Part shown: positions 1 through 7,092 of the stretch, in pieces | Numbering within the stretch: position 1 is the stretch's first letter | Layout: the number at the start of each line of letters is the position of its first letter | Assembly: GCA_030637745.1 (NCBI GenBank) | Contig: DAOWFX010000106.1 | Span: 1 to 9,683, forward strand | Direction: 5' to 3' | Source of the DNA: JAGLOK01 sp023139005 | GTDB lineage: Bacteria > Bacillota > Clostridia > Christensenellales > UMGS416 | DNA length: 9,683 bases | The notes under the pieces: generated by a model | What the model was told of the DNA's origin: nothing | Databases searched by the model: none | What the model saw: only the letters and a program-made list of their open reading frames with translations | Position numbers and translations under genes: made by a program

Positions 1-449
1 GATTCTACTTCAACACCATCAGGAAGATCTCCCTTATCAAAAACGATAATTCCGTCACCGTCCGGATCAAGCTTCGCAAATTCTTCAGGTGATATCTCAA
101 TCATTCCGCTTTGCATAGCACCTTCATCGTATACCTCTAGATTGCTCAGTTTTTCAAATACATTATTAATCTCTTTATCATCGTTGTTTTCCAAGGCTTG
201 CAAAAATTCATCATATAGTGACTTAACCTCATCCATAACTTCCTGCGATAGGTCTTCTTTCATACCGAATGTAAAATCCTCATATGACATCTCCATATCA
301 ATCATATTTCCCATGCCGCCTATAACCACATTTTTACTGGGTTTATCTTTTGTGATAATAAACACACCTGTCATGACGATTGCCACAACAAGTATTATAG
401 TTGTGCATATGATAATTAGTTTTTTGTTTGAAGTGTTTGCTGTTTCCAT
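1..449 (-). CDS. Single-pass membrane-anchored protein of unknown function, C-terminus beyond window
   Basis: I do not recognise this family. The ATG at 449 follows a strong AAGGAG (457-462) at 7 bases, and 149 codons are open to the window edge without a stop. Residues 1-10 are short and polar with two lysines. Residues 11-33 form one hydrophobic helix followed by KDK, which fits an N-in signal anchor. No lipobox cysteine is present (C15 lies inside the helix). The outer part, 34-149, is rich in Asp and Glu with few basic residues and looks helical around 64-104. A DPDGDG stretch at 128-133 resembles the start of a calcium loop, but the residue expected to be acidic at loop position 12 is Lys. 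The next gene upstream ends 360 bases away, so this gene probably has its own promoter; phased direct repeats lie at 527-562. It may be a surface protein or a membrane-bound sensor, but nothing shown here decides this. Confidence 0.85.
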   Translation of the reverse strand, partial: METANTSNKKLIIICTTIILVVAIVMTGVFIITKDKPSKNVVIGGMGNMIDMEMSYEDFTFGMKEDLSQEVMDEVKSLYDEFLQALENNDDKEINNVFEKLSNLEVYDEGAMQSGMIEISPEEFAKLDPDGDGIIVFDKGDLPDGVEVE

Positions 450-479
450 ATTTATTCTCCTTAAGTTTATTGCCAATAA

Positions 480-489
480 ATAAGCTTAT
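480..489. repeat. Perfect 10-bp palindrome ATAAGCTTAT in the 5' leader
   Basis: ATAAGCTTAT is a perfect palindrome just downstream of the candidate -10 box at 494-499, where a repressor could block transcription from that promoter. It is short and AT-rich, so chance is a real alternative. Confidence 0.3.
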
Positions 490-493
490 CGGC

Positions 494-499
494 TTTATA
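494..499 (-). promoter_or_regulatory. Candidate -10 box (TATAAA) for the gene starting at 449
   Basis: TATAAA on the minus strand matches the sigma-A -10 consensus at 5 of 6 positions, about 45 bases before the start codon. The hexamer 17 bases upstream (ATATTT at 517-522) is a poor -35. A weak -35 with phased repeats just upstream would suit an activator-dependent promoter, but that is inference. Confidence 0.3.
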
Positions 500-526
500 T
501 AATGATAATAAGAAATAAATATATGT

Positions 527-562
527 TTTGTGTGTGATTTAAATATTATTTGTGTATGATTT
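527..562. promoter_or_regulatory. Two 14-bp direct repeats, 22 bp apart, upstream of the gene at 449
   Basis: TTTGTGTGTGATTT (527-540) and TTTGTGTATGATTT (549-562) differ at one base and are 22 bp apart start to start, which is two helical turns. They sit 78-113 bases before the start codon at 449 and end five bases before a poor -35 region. Dimeric response regulators, notably the LytTR class (AgrA, ComE, PlnC), bind paired direct repeats about 21-22 bp apart. The match here is in spacing only; the bases are not a known consensus. Confidence 0.4.
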
Positions 563-752
563 GAGTTGATTATGATATTTCTATCTGCAAGTACTATGAG
601 GGGTAATTCAATATGTTTAGCATGTGTAGAATAAGATATAAAGGTCAAAAAACTGCTGAAACTTGCTTACTTTCTTTCTTTGTTAGTATAGTATTAAATG
701 ATTCCTTTTCACAATGGTTGATTGTCATTTTCCTGTTCGGCTGGGTATGGTA

Positions 753-777
753 TTAAGGGGCTGTTCCAGCCCCTTAA
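753..777 (-). terminator. Strong GC-rich hairpin after the Lnt-like gene, probable terminator or 3' stabiliser
   Basis: TTAAGGGGCTG and CAGCCCCTTAA form a perfect 11-bp stem around a 3-base loop, 33 bases after the stop codon of the Lnt-like gene. On the minus strand the stem is not followed by a T-run, so it is not a textbook intrinsic terminator. It could be a factor-assisted terminator or a structure that protects the mRNA 3' end. GGCTGG at 739-744 is complementary to CCAGCC at 766-771 and could compete with half of the stem. Confidence 0.5.
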
Positions 778-809
778 ATTATTGTATCTTGATGCAATAT
801 ATGTGCATA

Positions 810-2294
810 TTATTTCTTCCTTCCAAGAGTCCAAATATGTCTTCCCATGATTATGATAAATCCGGCAATTACTATCCATAAAAAGATTTCACCTGTTGCG
901 CCATACAGCGTCCAAACGCCTTTTGTCGGCACATCTGATATCATGACATTCTCATCAGTATAGAAGAAGCTCTGATAGGATAGAGTATTGCCCAGATAGT
1001 CCGCTGAGATCGATGTACCCAGGTTGGCTTGACGAACCACAGAAAATCCATTTTCTATTCCACGCAGGAAGGAGACACGGGTATGATAGTCAGCGATTTT
1101 TTTTGTGTCATATCCCGGTACCAGCATGATATCTGCCATATTGGCTTGTTGTATCATTGAGGGCACATCCATATCCAAGCAAATCGCAGTTGATACTTTT
1201 CCATACGGTGTCTCGATTGTTGGGATGATACCATCAGAATCGGTAGGATACCAAGATATTGTCTTTTCATAATTATATGCAATCTTTCCTTCTGGGTCGA
1301 TCATGATGGCAATGTTATCATTTTTCGTCTGATTGTATCGAAGCATGACACATGCAGGCATAAAATACACTTGGTTTTGGATTGCAAAGTGTTTGGCCTT
1401 GTCGATAAAATCTACATAGTCGTCTTCATACAGCGGATAGTTTCCTTCGGACCAGAAAATGATTTTTGCACCATAGTCTGCAGACTTCTGAGATAAATCA
1501 AACAGATTGTCCTGTAGTGCTTTCATTTCAGTTTTTTTGATTGCTGCATCCTCTTTCGGTGTGTTATCGTCTGTTATATCCCAATAGTTTTGCTCATGTG
1601 CAACTGTTATTGAAGCGATGCGAACCGTAGGACTTTTGGGAACGGATATAACCATCCTGAGACTGCCATACATAATCAACGCAGTAAAAATCGAAAAGTA
1701 TATGATGACCAGTTTCCAAGTGATTTTATTTTTAGACAGATTTCTTAAAAGCAGTAGTATAATGGGAGCAAACCATGTTGCCATAAATCCAATAAACCAG
1801 CTTCCCAATAGTGATGCGCTTTGTGCGAGTACTAAGAAAGTACTTTGAGAATATGCAAGCGATAGCGTCATTCCCACATTCAAGAAAGTAAGCAGATAGT
1901 CCAAGATCAAATATGCCGAAGGAAACAGTAGCGTTGCGACCAAAGGATGAATCTTGTCATGACACGATCTGTCTAATAGCAGCGGAAGGACCAGTGGCAT
2001 GACACCCACAACACAAAGTACAATCTGCAACCAAAGCTCCATCTCCCAGCCGCCTCGCATCGATAGATACTTCACTACAATGAGAAGTGCAATGAACGGA
2101 AGGGTATGAACCCATTTTCGAGCAGATCGAAAGGCAAACATTAGCATGGGAAATGCTACCCATACCATCAGTGGAATATTGTATTCCCATCCGATAAAGA
2201 AAAAGAGAAGCGCGCCGATGATTCCAAACAGCAGCGGTTTTATTCGCATATTATTCGTAGATTGAGTTGAGTCGTTATTATATTTTGTTTTCAT
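810..2294 (-). CDS. Lnt-like polytopic membrane carbon-nitrogen hydrolase (apolipoprotein N-acyltransferase type)
   Basis: 494 residues, close to the 512 of E. coli Lnt. About seven hydrophobic segments (near 21-36, 40-55, 64-77, 87-107, 118-137, 156-183, 193-212) are followed by a nitrilase-like domain (about 223-455) and one more helix (470-484), which is the Lnt layout. The Glu-Lys-Cys triad is visible as E283 (WSEG), K344 (YEKT) and C372 (AICLDMD). Lnt moves an acyl chain from phospholipid to the N-terminal cysteine of diacylated lipoproteins, with the catalytic domain outside the membrane. E. coli has CYE at the active cysteine and this protein has CLD, so the acyl acceptor may differ. 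I chose the start at 2294 because AGGAAGG precedes it; the frame continues upstream to 2378, but that part lies across the promoter. It appears monocistronic. Fold and enzyme class are well supported; the substrate is inferred. Confidence 0.85.
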   Translation of the reverse strand: MKTKYNNDSTQSTNNMRIKPLLFGIIGALLFFFIGWEYNIPLMVWVAFPMLMFAFRSARKWVHTLPFIALLIVVKYLSMRGGWEMELWLQIVLCVVGVMPLVLPLLLDRSCHDKIHPLVATLLFPSAYLILDYLLTFLNVGMTLSLAYSQSTFLVLAQSASLLGSWFIGFMATWFAPIILLLLRNLSKNKITWKLVIIYFSIFTALIMYGSLRMVISVPKSPTVRIASITVAHEQNYWDITDDNTPKEDAAIKKTEMKALQDNLFDLSQKSADYGAKIIFWSEGNYPLYEDDYVDFIDKAKHFAIQNQVYFMPACVMLRYNQTKNDNIAIMIDPEGKIAYNYEKTISWYPTDSDGIIPTIETPYGKVSTAICLDMDVPSMIQQANMADIMLVPGYDTKKIADYHTRVSFLRGIENGFSVVRQANLGTSISADYLGNTLSYQSFFYTDENVMISDVPTKGVWTLYGATGEIFLWIVIAGFIIIMGRHIWTLGRKK

Positions 2295-2302
2295 AGTGAC
2301 TA

Positions 2303-2309
2303 CCTTCCT
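2303..2309 (-). promoter_or_regulatory. Ribosome binding site AGGAAGG that fixes the start at 2294
   Basis: AGGAAGG lies 8 bases before the ATG at 2294. The in-frame ATGs further upstream, at 2327 and 2378, have no such site. Confidence 0.75.
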
Positions 2310-2349
2310 GTATTGATATTGCGCCATATATCGACAGCGCTTGTTAAGA

Positions 2350-2378
2350 AATGTAGCATAAACCAGAAAACTAATCAA
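2350..2378 (-). promoter_or_regulatory. Sigma-A type promoter with extended -10 for the Lnt-like gene
   Basis: On the minus strand TTGATT (2373-2378) is followed after exactly 17 bases by TACATT (2350-2355), and TGC directly before the -10 gives an extended -10. Each hexamer matches consensus at 4 of 6 positions. Transcription would start near 2343, leaving a leader of about 50 bases that contains the ribosome site at 2303-2309. Confidence 0.55.
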
Positions 2379-2383
2379 GCGAT

Positions 2384-2399
2384 TTAATCATTTGATTAA
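2384..2399. promoter_or_regulatory. Palindrome TTAATCA-TT-TGATTAA abutting the -35 box
   Basis: A 7-bp inverted repeat with a 2-base centre lies five bases upstream of the -35 hexamer of the Lnt-like gene. One TAATCA half-site also recurs at 2372-2377, across the -35 itself. This layout suits a dimeric regulator binding at the promoter edge. No regulator is encoded next to it, and AT-rich palindromes of this length also arise by chance. Confidence 0.4.
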
Positions 2400-2527
2400 T
2401 ATTTCTAATGATAATCTAATTAAAAGTATAAACATAAGTAAATATAAGAAATTATTGGTAATTACAATGTGCTTAGTAGTTTAGAATATAAAGGAAATGG
2501 AGTTTCTGCTTAATTGACTATGAAGAA

Positions 2528-4996
2528 TCAGTCGGACATACTTTTATTGACTGTCAGTTCTTTTTCAATTTGGGATACAGGCATGGGTTTGTAAAATAAG
2601 AAGCCTTGTATGATATCACAAACATTGTCTTTCAAATATTGATATTGCAGTTCATGCTCAACACCTTCTGCCACAACATCTAGTCCTAGTTCTTTGGCGA
2701 GCATTATGGTAGAGGAGATGATTGATTCATCACTTTTATTTTCATTGATACCGTCGATAAAATCTTTTGATATTTTTATGCGACTGATTGCAAGGTGTTT
2801 GATATAGTTTAAAGAGGAGTATTCTGTACCAAAGTCGTCAATGGCGATACGGATTCCTTGCTCTTTTAGATTATTCACGATGTCTACTGTATTTTCTATG
2901 TTCTTCATCAATGTTCCCTCTGTTATCTCAAGCTCTATCAAACAGGGATCGATTCCGGTATCCTTGATTACGTCAATGATGTTTTCTTTGATATTCCCAT
3001 CTTCAAGTTGTTTTATAGAAATGTTTACTGCCATTTTCATGCGTTTTTTATATTTCTCGTTCCATAGCTTTAATTGACTACAGGCGACAGATAAAACCCA
3101 CTTACCGATATTGATAATAAGTCCGGTACGCTCTGCAATCTCTATAAAATCATCAGGATAAACTAATCCAAGCTCATAATGATTCCAGCGCAATAATGCT
3201 TCAAATCCTATGATTTCTTTGGTGTCGACTGTAACTTGAGGCTGATAGTATACTTCCAATTCATTTTTCTCAAGTGCGTGGTATAGGTCGTTGGTTAGCC
3301 GCATGGTTTGTGCCAATCCGGCTATCTTATTTTTGTCAAAGAAAGAAAATTGTCCTTTTCCATTATCTTTTGAATCATACATTGCAATATCTGAACATTT
3401 CAACAACTGGTCTGAATCTCTACCATCTTGAGGACAGATTGATATACCAATACTTACAGAAACATGCGCTTCAGTATTCAGGATATAGTAGGGTTCTTCA
3501 ATGCGCCTTATGATGTAATTACATATAGATATGATAGCGTCATTATCATCAGGGTGAAATAACAATATAGCAAATTCATCGCCACCCAATCGTGCGACCA
3601 TGTCACTTTGTCTCAATAATGCCTTCAATCGCTCCGCAACTTGTATTAGCATCATATCGCCACAGCTATGACCCAGTGAATCGTTAATATTCTTAAACCC
3701 ATCTAGGTCAAGAAATAATACAGCGAGTGACATTTTAGTTCGCAAAGATTTTTTTATTTCCTTCTCCAGTGTATCACTAAACATCCGTCTGTTTGGAAGT
3801 CCCGTTAAGTGATCTCTGAATGCGAGTTTTTCGATTTCTTTTTCTTTTGCAATACGTAGTTCAATTTCTTCTGCGAGTTGTTTGTTGGCAGTTTTTAATG
3901 ACAATGTACGCTCAGATACTCGAACTTCAAGCTTGTTTCTTTCTTCTGCAAGTGCAGCATTAGCATCTTTTATTTGCGTTAAGTCTTGGAAATATAATAC
4001 AGTTCCACTTTTTTCATCGAAATTATCTTTAAGTATATGCACACTAAGCATTACAGGAAGACTTGTTTCATATAGCGTGTTGATATTACATTCAAATCCT
4101 TGATGTGTGATGTTAAATTCCCAAATTTCTGAAGGAAAAAGATTCTTGATAGCGCTACTATCAGCACAGTCGGTCATAGAGCAGCCTAGCAATTCTTCTG
4201 TTCCTTTATTAATTCTTATAATATGATCTTGGTTATCAAAAATAATGATACCCTCATACATGATTTGTGATACTTCTAATAGCAAGGTGTCTCCCGAGAG
4301 ATTCATCATGCTATATTTCTTTAATGAATACCATACACCAAACACAGAAATCAAACTAACAATAGTAGTCAATGGTGGCATTCTTAAATAACCCAGCATT
4401 GGTAAGATGACAGTGGTAAAAGTAGTTATGATAGCAACAACTATAAATGAGATATACATGAGTCGTGACTGTTTCCGCTCGCGTAGGAACTTTGCTTTTT
4501 TACTATGTCGTATTAATAGTATGGTTGCAATAATCGCATATATTGAATAATATGCTGTAAAATAATAATCGAATATAAAGCCTCTTCCTAGGGGATGCAT
4601 ATATGCCCAGGTACCTGTGATCTTCAACATATATTCAGCAGGGATGGGGTTAAAGAAATAAATATAAAAGTTTATTACTGCCGGTGTGTATATGAGTATT
4701 CTAAACCATAATTTTGTACTATATTTATTTTTGCCGGTGATTATGAGTACAAAATTAAGAATTTCAACATATAAACATGAACTTGCAATGATTGTTATCC
4801 AACGATAATTTGCAGCAACTGAAGGGTTATTAGTTGCAGACATCAATACCAAACAAAACGCCCAAAATGCAAGCGTAGAGGATGTTACCAAAAACAACCT
4901 GTTGGCTTTTGATTTTCTGTCTGCATTATATGTGTGTATGCCAATGATTATATATATTACACAGGCAATACTATATGCGAATAAAGAAATGCTCAT
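2528..4996 (-). CDS. 7TM-PAS-GGDEF-EAL membrane protein making and/or degrading cyclic-di-GMP
   Basis: 822 residues. Seven hydrophobic helices (about 3-21, 34-53, 66-87, 97-115, 143-162, 179-203, 208-224) resemble the 7TM sensor unit found on histidine kinases. A PAS-like domain (about 237-345), a coiled coil (345-392), a GGDEF domain (392-553) and an EAL domain (565-812) follow. The cyclase site is intact: D430 in FLDLDGF and GGDEF at 471-475, with the inhibitory RxxD (R462-D465) five residues before it. The phosphodiesterase residues are also present: E599 (EAL), N658, E690, D720 and D721, K741, E777 and Q797. Two changes stand out in the EAL domain: loop 6 reads DDFGTEYSS where a Gly usually follows T, and KIS replaces KID. 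The start at 4996 has AAAGGA close upstream. The gene appears monocistronic. The signal sensed is unknown, and which activity dominates cannot be read from sequence. Confidence 0.93.
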   Translation of the reverse strand: MSISLFAYSIACVIYIIIGIHTYNADRKSKANRLFLVTSSTLAFWAFCLVLMSATNNPSVAANYRWITIIASSCLYVEILNFVLIITGKNKYSTKLWFRILIYTPAVINFYIYFFNPIPAEYMLKITGTWAYMHPLGRGFIFDYYFTAYYSIYAIIATILLIRHSKKAKFLRERKQSRLMYISFIVVAIITTFTTVILPMLGYLRMPPLTTIVSLISVFGVWYSLKKYSMMNLSGDTLLLEVSQIMYEGIIIFDNQDHIIRINKGTEELLGCSMTDCADSSAIKNLFPSEIWEFNITHQGFECNINTLYETSLPVMLSVHILKDNFDEKSGTVLYFQDLTQIKDANAALAEERNKLEVRVSERTLSLKTANKQLAEEIELRIAKEKEIEKLAFRDHLTGLPNRRMFSDTLEKEIKKSLRTKMSLAVLFLDLDGFKNINDSLGHSCGDMMLIQVAERLKALLRQSDMVARLGGDEFAILLFHPDDNDAIISICNYIIRRIEEPYYILNTEAHVSVSIGISICPQDGRDSDQLLKCSDIAMYDSKDNGKGQFSFFDKNKIAGLAQTMRLTNDLYHALEKNELEVYYQPQVTVDTKEIIGFEALLRWNHYELGLVYPDDFIEIAERTGLIINIGKWVLSVACSQLKLWNEKYKKRMKMAVNISIKQLEDGNIKENIIDVIKDTGIDPCLIELEITEGTLMKNIENTVDIVNNLKEQGIRIAIDDFGTEYSSLNYIKHLAISRIKISKDFIDGINENKSDESIISSTIMLAKELGLDVVAEGVEHELQYQYLKDNVCDIIQGFLFYKPMPVSQIEKELTVNKSMSD

Positions 4997-5042
4997 TTTA
5001 TTCCTTTTAGTACAATATACTCCTATACACTTATATCGTTAC

Positions 5043-5071
5043 ATTATATGTAATACATTATTGTTTTGCAG
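5043..5071 (-). promoter_or_regulatory. Proximal candidate promoter of the GGDEF/EAL gene
   Basis: A perfect TATAAT (5043-5048) lies about 46 bases before the start codon. CTGCAA, 17 bases upstream (5066-5071), matches the -35 consensus at only 3 of 6 positions. The leader would be about 40 bases. Confidence 0.4.
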
Positions 5072-5126
5072 TTTTTCTATCCAGAAGATTAAACTTTATA
5101 GCGATAATTGCTTATAATTAAGGTTC

Positions 5127-5135
5127 ATTATACCA
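5127..5135 (-). promoter_or_regulatory. Distal extended -10 promoter candidate (TGGTATAAT) of the GGDEF/EAL gene
   Basis: TGGTATAAT on the minus strand is a perfect extended -10, and promoters of this type tolerate a poor -35, as here. Transcription would start near 5120 and give a leader of about 124 bases. The -10 partly overlaps the first of two tandem repeats at 5131-5150. Confidence 0.45.
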
Positions 5136-5150
5136 TATACTTACCATATA
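5131..5150. repeat. Tandem 9-mer TATATGGTA, 11-bp period, at the distal promoter
   Basis: On the minus strand TATATGGTA occurs at 5142-5150 and again at 5131-5139, one helical turn apart, in the -10 and spacer of the distal promoter. This could be an operator with two half-sites on one DNA face, or a small local duplication. Confidence 0.35.
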
Positions 5151-5388
5151 ACACATAAAAAGGGTATGTAAACAAATTATTATTAGCAGGCGGTGATTTA
5201 TATTTCTTAATTCGTAAGATACAGTATATTAAGGAAATATTATAGCTTAACGATTAAAAGACAACATGCTAAAAAAATGTAATTTGATTTACAATACTCT
5301 CTCAATATTCTCTATATAACATATAGCAAATCAGATAAACGGCACTTTAATACGATTTATTAAATTATTAAGAAATGGAAAAACAAGC

Positions 5389-6801
5389 TTACTCCATAAT
5401 TATACGAATATCGATTGTTCCTTTTGCATGTACATCAATATTATACTCGGTAACTGTCTGACCATTGACTTGCATTTGTTTAATAGTACTTCCGTTGCCA
5501 CTGATATGCAGATTAATACACATGTCGGCTATATTGATGTTCTTAATTTCCATTTCATCAATCGTATCATTGAGATAGGGCACAAAAGAGATCGTATCTT
5601 CTGTAATTTCAATTCCCGCAAAGCCATACAGCAACATCGACAAATATGCTGTTGCAGACCAGGTTTGGTGTTCACATGATCTGGTTTTTCTCACGCCGTT
5701 CATGTGATAGTATTCCTGCAGTCCACCATATGGCAAGCCAGTATCGGGATGATATATTTCATGAAACTGTTGATCTCTGTTTGAAAATGCAGTCAACAGC
5801 TCAAACTCATGCATGAACATATCATGTCTTTCGTGTTTTAAGGCAGCCACTGCAAAAAATCCCTGCACGTGCGGCCATACGGTACCAGAGTGTCTTCCAT
5901 AGTCTGTATCGACTTGATATCGAGAGTAAGTAGGGAACACACAGGGAATACCACTGTTTGATGAATAGATATGATTCAAGGCTTTCTCGCCTACGATGTT
6001 TGCCATTAGCGCAAAAGAGATACCCAGTCCTTCTTGACGGATGCAGTCACCATGTTTACCCACAATATATTTTAGTCGCTCATCGGTATATACAAAGTGT
6101 TGCTGGATTGCACTAAAGAGAGCCTCTTCTTTTTTCCGGTATTGTTTGATATCCTCATTCGTGTTGCGTATCTTCGTCATCTTGATGAGTATTCGATAGG
6201 CCATTAGGTATGCAACGTTTGTGGACAATGTATGCATCGGAATACCAAAGCCCTCCGTGTAACAGTGTTCGCTTTTAAATTCTGGATATTTTAAGATACT
6301 GCTGTTATATTCTGCACAACTATATATCGTAGGATATGCGGACACTCCATCTCCATATACAGCAGGACCTCTGAACAATCCATACTCAACAGTAAATTCA
6401 TCCCTTTCGCGTATTTCCATCGTATTTTTAATGGCTTCATAGGCAATGGGTAAAAAGGCTTCGTTGTGAGTAATCAGATAGTGCTGGTATGCACCGAGTG
6501 ACCAGAGGATTGCATCCCAGTATTGCCCGCCGATGTATGTTTTGCCATCTACTATTTCTAGAACAGACATTAGCGTATTGTATGAGACATCTTGATCTAA
6601 GAAGCTAAACCCATTATAGACATTGATTGCTGTGTCTCTTGTCCAGGGACGATCATAGTCCGCACCGGCAACCAGTACTTTATGATGTACATGATCATAT
6701 GTACTCTTGTATTGTTTGATGTTTCCCGAGATATCATCTAACGCAAGTTTAATAGCACTGTTGATTTGTGTATTGCTTGTAACGATTTTAAGGTTCTGCA
6801 T
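5389..6801 (-). CDS. Cytoplasmic six-hairpin (alpha/alpha)6-barrel glycosidase, family uncertain
   Basis: 470 residues with no signal peptide or membrane helix. The pattern matches the (alpha/alpha)6 six-hairpin glycosidases such as GH63, GH37 and GH65. RPWTRD is at 51-56, QYWDAILW near 93-100, STNVAYLMAYR at 193-203, RQEGLG at 255-260, HSGTVWPHVQG at 304-314 and EHQTWSATAYLSMLLYG at 377-393. A short beta-rich tail (about 398-470) closes the protein, as in several of these families. The enzyme probably removes or debranches sugars from imported oligosaccharides or intracellular glycans. D56 and E377 are possible acidic catalytic residues, judged only by their conserved surroundings. I chose the start at 6801 because AAGGAG precedes it and because the longer frame to 6873 runs through a likely promoter. 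No transporter or regulator lies next to it, so the substrate is open. Fold is confident; CAZy family is not. Confidence 0.82.
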   Translation of the reverse strand: MQNLKIVTSNTQINSAIKLALDDISGNIKQYKSTYDHVHHKVLVAGADYDRPWTRDTAINVYNGFSFLDQDVSYNTLMSVLEIVDGKTYIGGQYWDAILWSLGAYQHYLITHNEAFLPIAYEAIKNTMEIRERDEFTVEYGLFRGPAVYGDGVSAYPTIYSCAEYNSSILKYPEFKSEHCYTEGFGIPMHTLSTNVAYLMAYRILIKMTKIRNTNEDIKQYRKKEEALFSAIQQHFVYTDERLKYIVGKHGDCIRQEGLGISFALMANIVGEKALNHIYSSNSGIPCVFPTYSRYQVDTDYGRHSGTVWPHVQGFFAVAALKHERHDMFMHEFELLTAFSNRDQQFHEIYHPDTGLPYGGLQEYYHMNGVRKTRSCEHQTWSATAYLSMLLYGFAGIEITEDTISFVPYLNDTIDEMEIKNINIADMCINLHISGNGSTIKQMQVNGQTVTEYNIDVHAKGTIDIRIIME

Positions 6802-6811
6802 TATCACATTT

Positions 6812-6817
6812 CTCCTT
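6812..6817 (-). promoter_or_regulatory. Ribosome binding site AAGGAG of the glycosidase gene
   Basis: AAGGAG sits 10 bases before the ATG at 6801 and 4 bases before an in-frame GTG at 6807. ATG is the more likely start, although the spacing is slightly long. In-frame ATGs further upstream have no comparable site. Confidence 0.65.
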
Positions 6818-6843
6818 ATAAGCGCATTCATAGTTTTTAGATT

Positions 6844-6873
6844 ATCATACTGCTTGTTATTTGTAAATACCAA
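6844..6873 (-). promoter_or_regulatory. Candidate promoter of the glycosidase gene
   Basis: TTGGTA (6868-6873) and TATGAT (6844-6849) are 18 bases apart and match the sigma-A consensus at 4 and 5 of 6 positions. Transcription would start near 6837, about 36 bases before the chosen ATG, which argues against the longer reading frame. From here up to the kinase remnant (to 7092) the DNA is AT-rich and I see no other feature. Confidence 0.45.
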
Positions 6874-7092
6874 AAAAAGTGCTGTTTTATCAAAATAATT
6901 GTACTAAATACTATGCTATTTTCTTTTCGATAATATTAGACATTTCAGTGATATATTTTTATATAACAATGGACTATATTTCACATGTTTTGCTAATCAT
7001 CATTTTCTCAGACAATATGTAAATGAAAGTCTTCTTGAATGAAATTTTTACTTTTGCTTTGTCGTATCAAGTCAAAATGTAATAATGCTTCT

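Larger units (their letters stand above)
450..809. other. 360-base intergenic region
   Basis: It holds the leader and candidate control sites of the gene at 449 (palindrome 480-489, -10 box 494-499, direct repeats 527-562) and, at the other end, the GC-rich hairpin 753-777 behind the Lnt-like gene. I find no convincing gene in it. A 27-codon frame at 728-645 (minus) has only a poor ribosome site. Confidence 0.6.
4997..5388. other. 392-base intergenic region
   Basis: The part nearest the GGDEF/EAL gene holds two candidate promoters (5043-5071 and 5127-5135) and the tandem repeat 5131-5150. From 5151 to 5388 I see AT-rich DNA with no gene, no recognisable riboswitch and no strong terminator for the glycosidase gene. 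An AT-only inverted repeat at 5346-5364 is too weak to call. Confidence 0.6.

Noticed and set aside
43..68. EF-hand or dockerin calcium loop in the acidic protein (DPDGDG at residues 128-133)
   Set aside because: Only the first half of the loop fits: position 12 is Lys instead of Glu or Asp, and no paired second loop is visible before the window ends.
142..483. Plus-strand reading frame of 113 codons at the left edge
   Set aside because: It is antisense to the anchored acidic protein, which has a strong ribosome site and sensible composition. The plus frame is a Ser/Ile-rich shadow.
645..728. A 27-codon minus-strand frame in the gap behind the Lnt-like gene
   Set aside because: The only ribosome-site-like bases are a weak AGG 4 bases before the ATG, and the peptide shows no domain, helix or signal feature. 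It looks like chance.
4997..5120. Cyclic-di-GMP riboswitch in the leader of the GGDEF/EAL gene
   Set aside because: The leader is AT-rich and lacks the conserved GC-rich helices and core bases of GEMM-type aptamers.
5346..5364. Inverted repeat TTTAATA/TATTAAA as terminator of the glycosidase gene
   Set aside because: The 7-bp stem is entirely A-T, has no G-C core and no following T-run, so it would be unstable.
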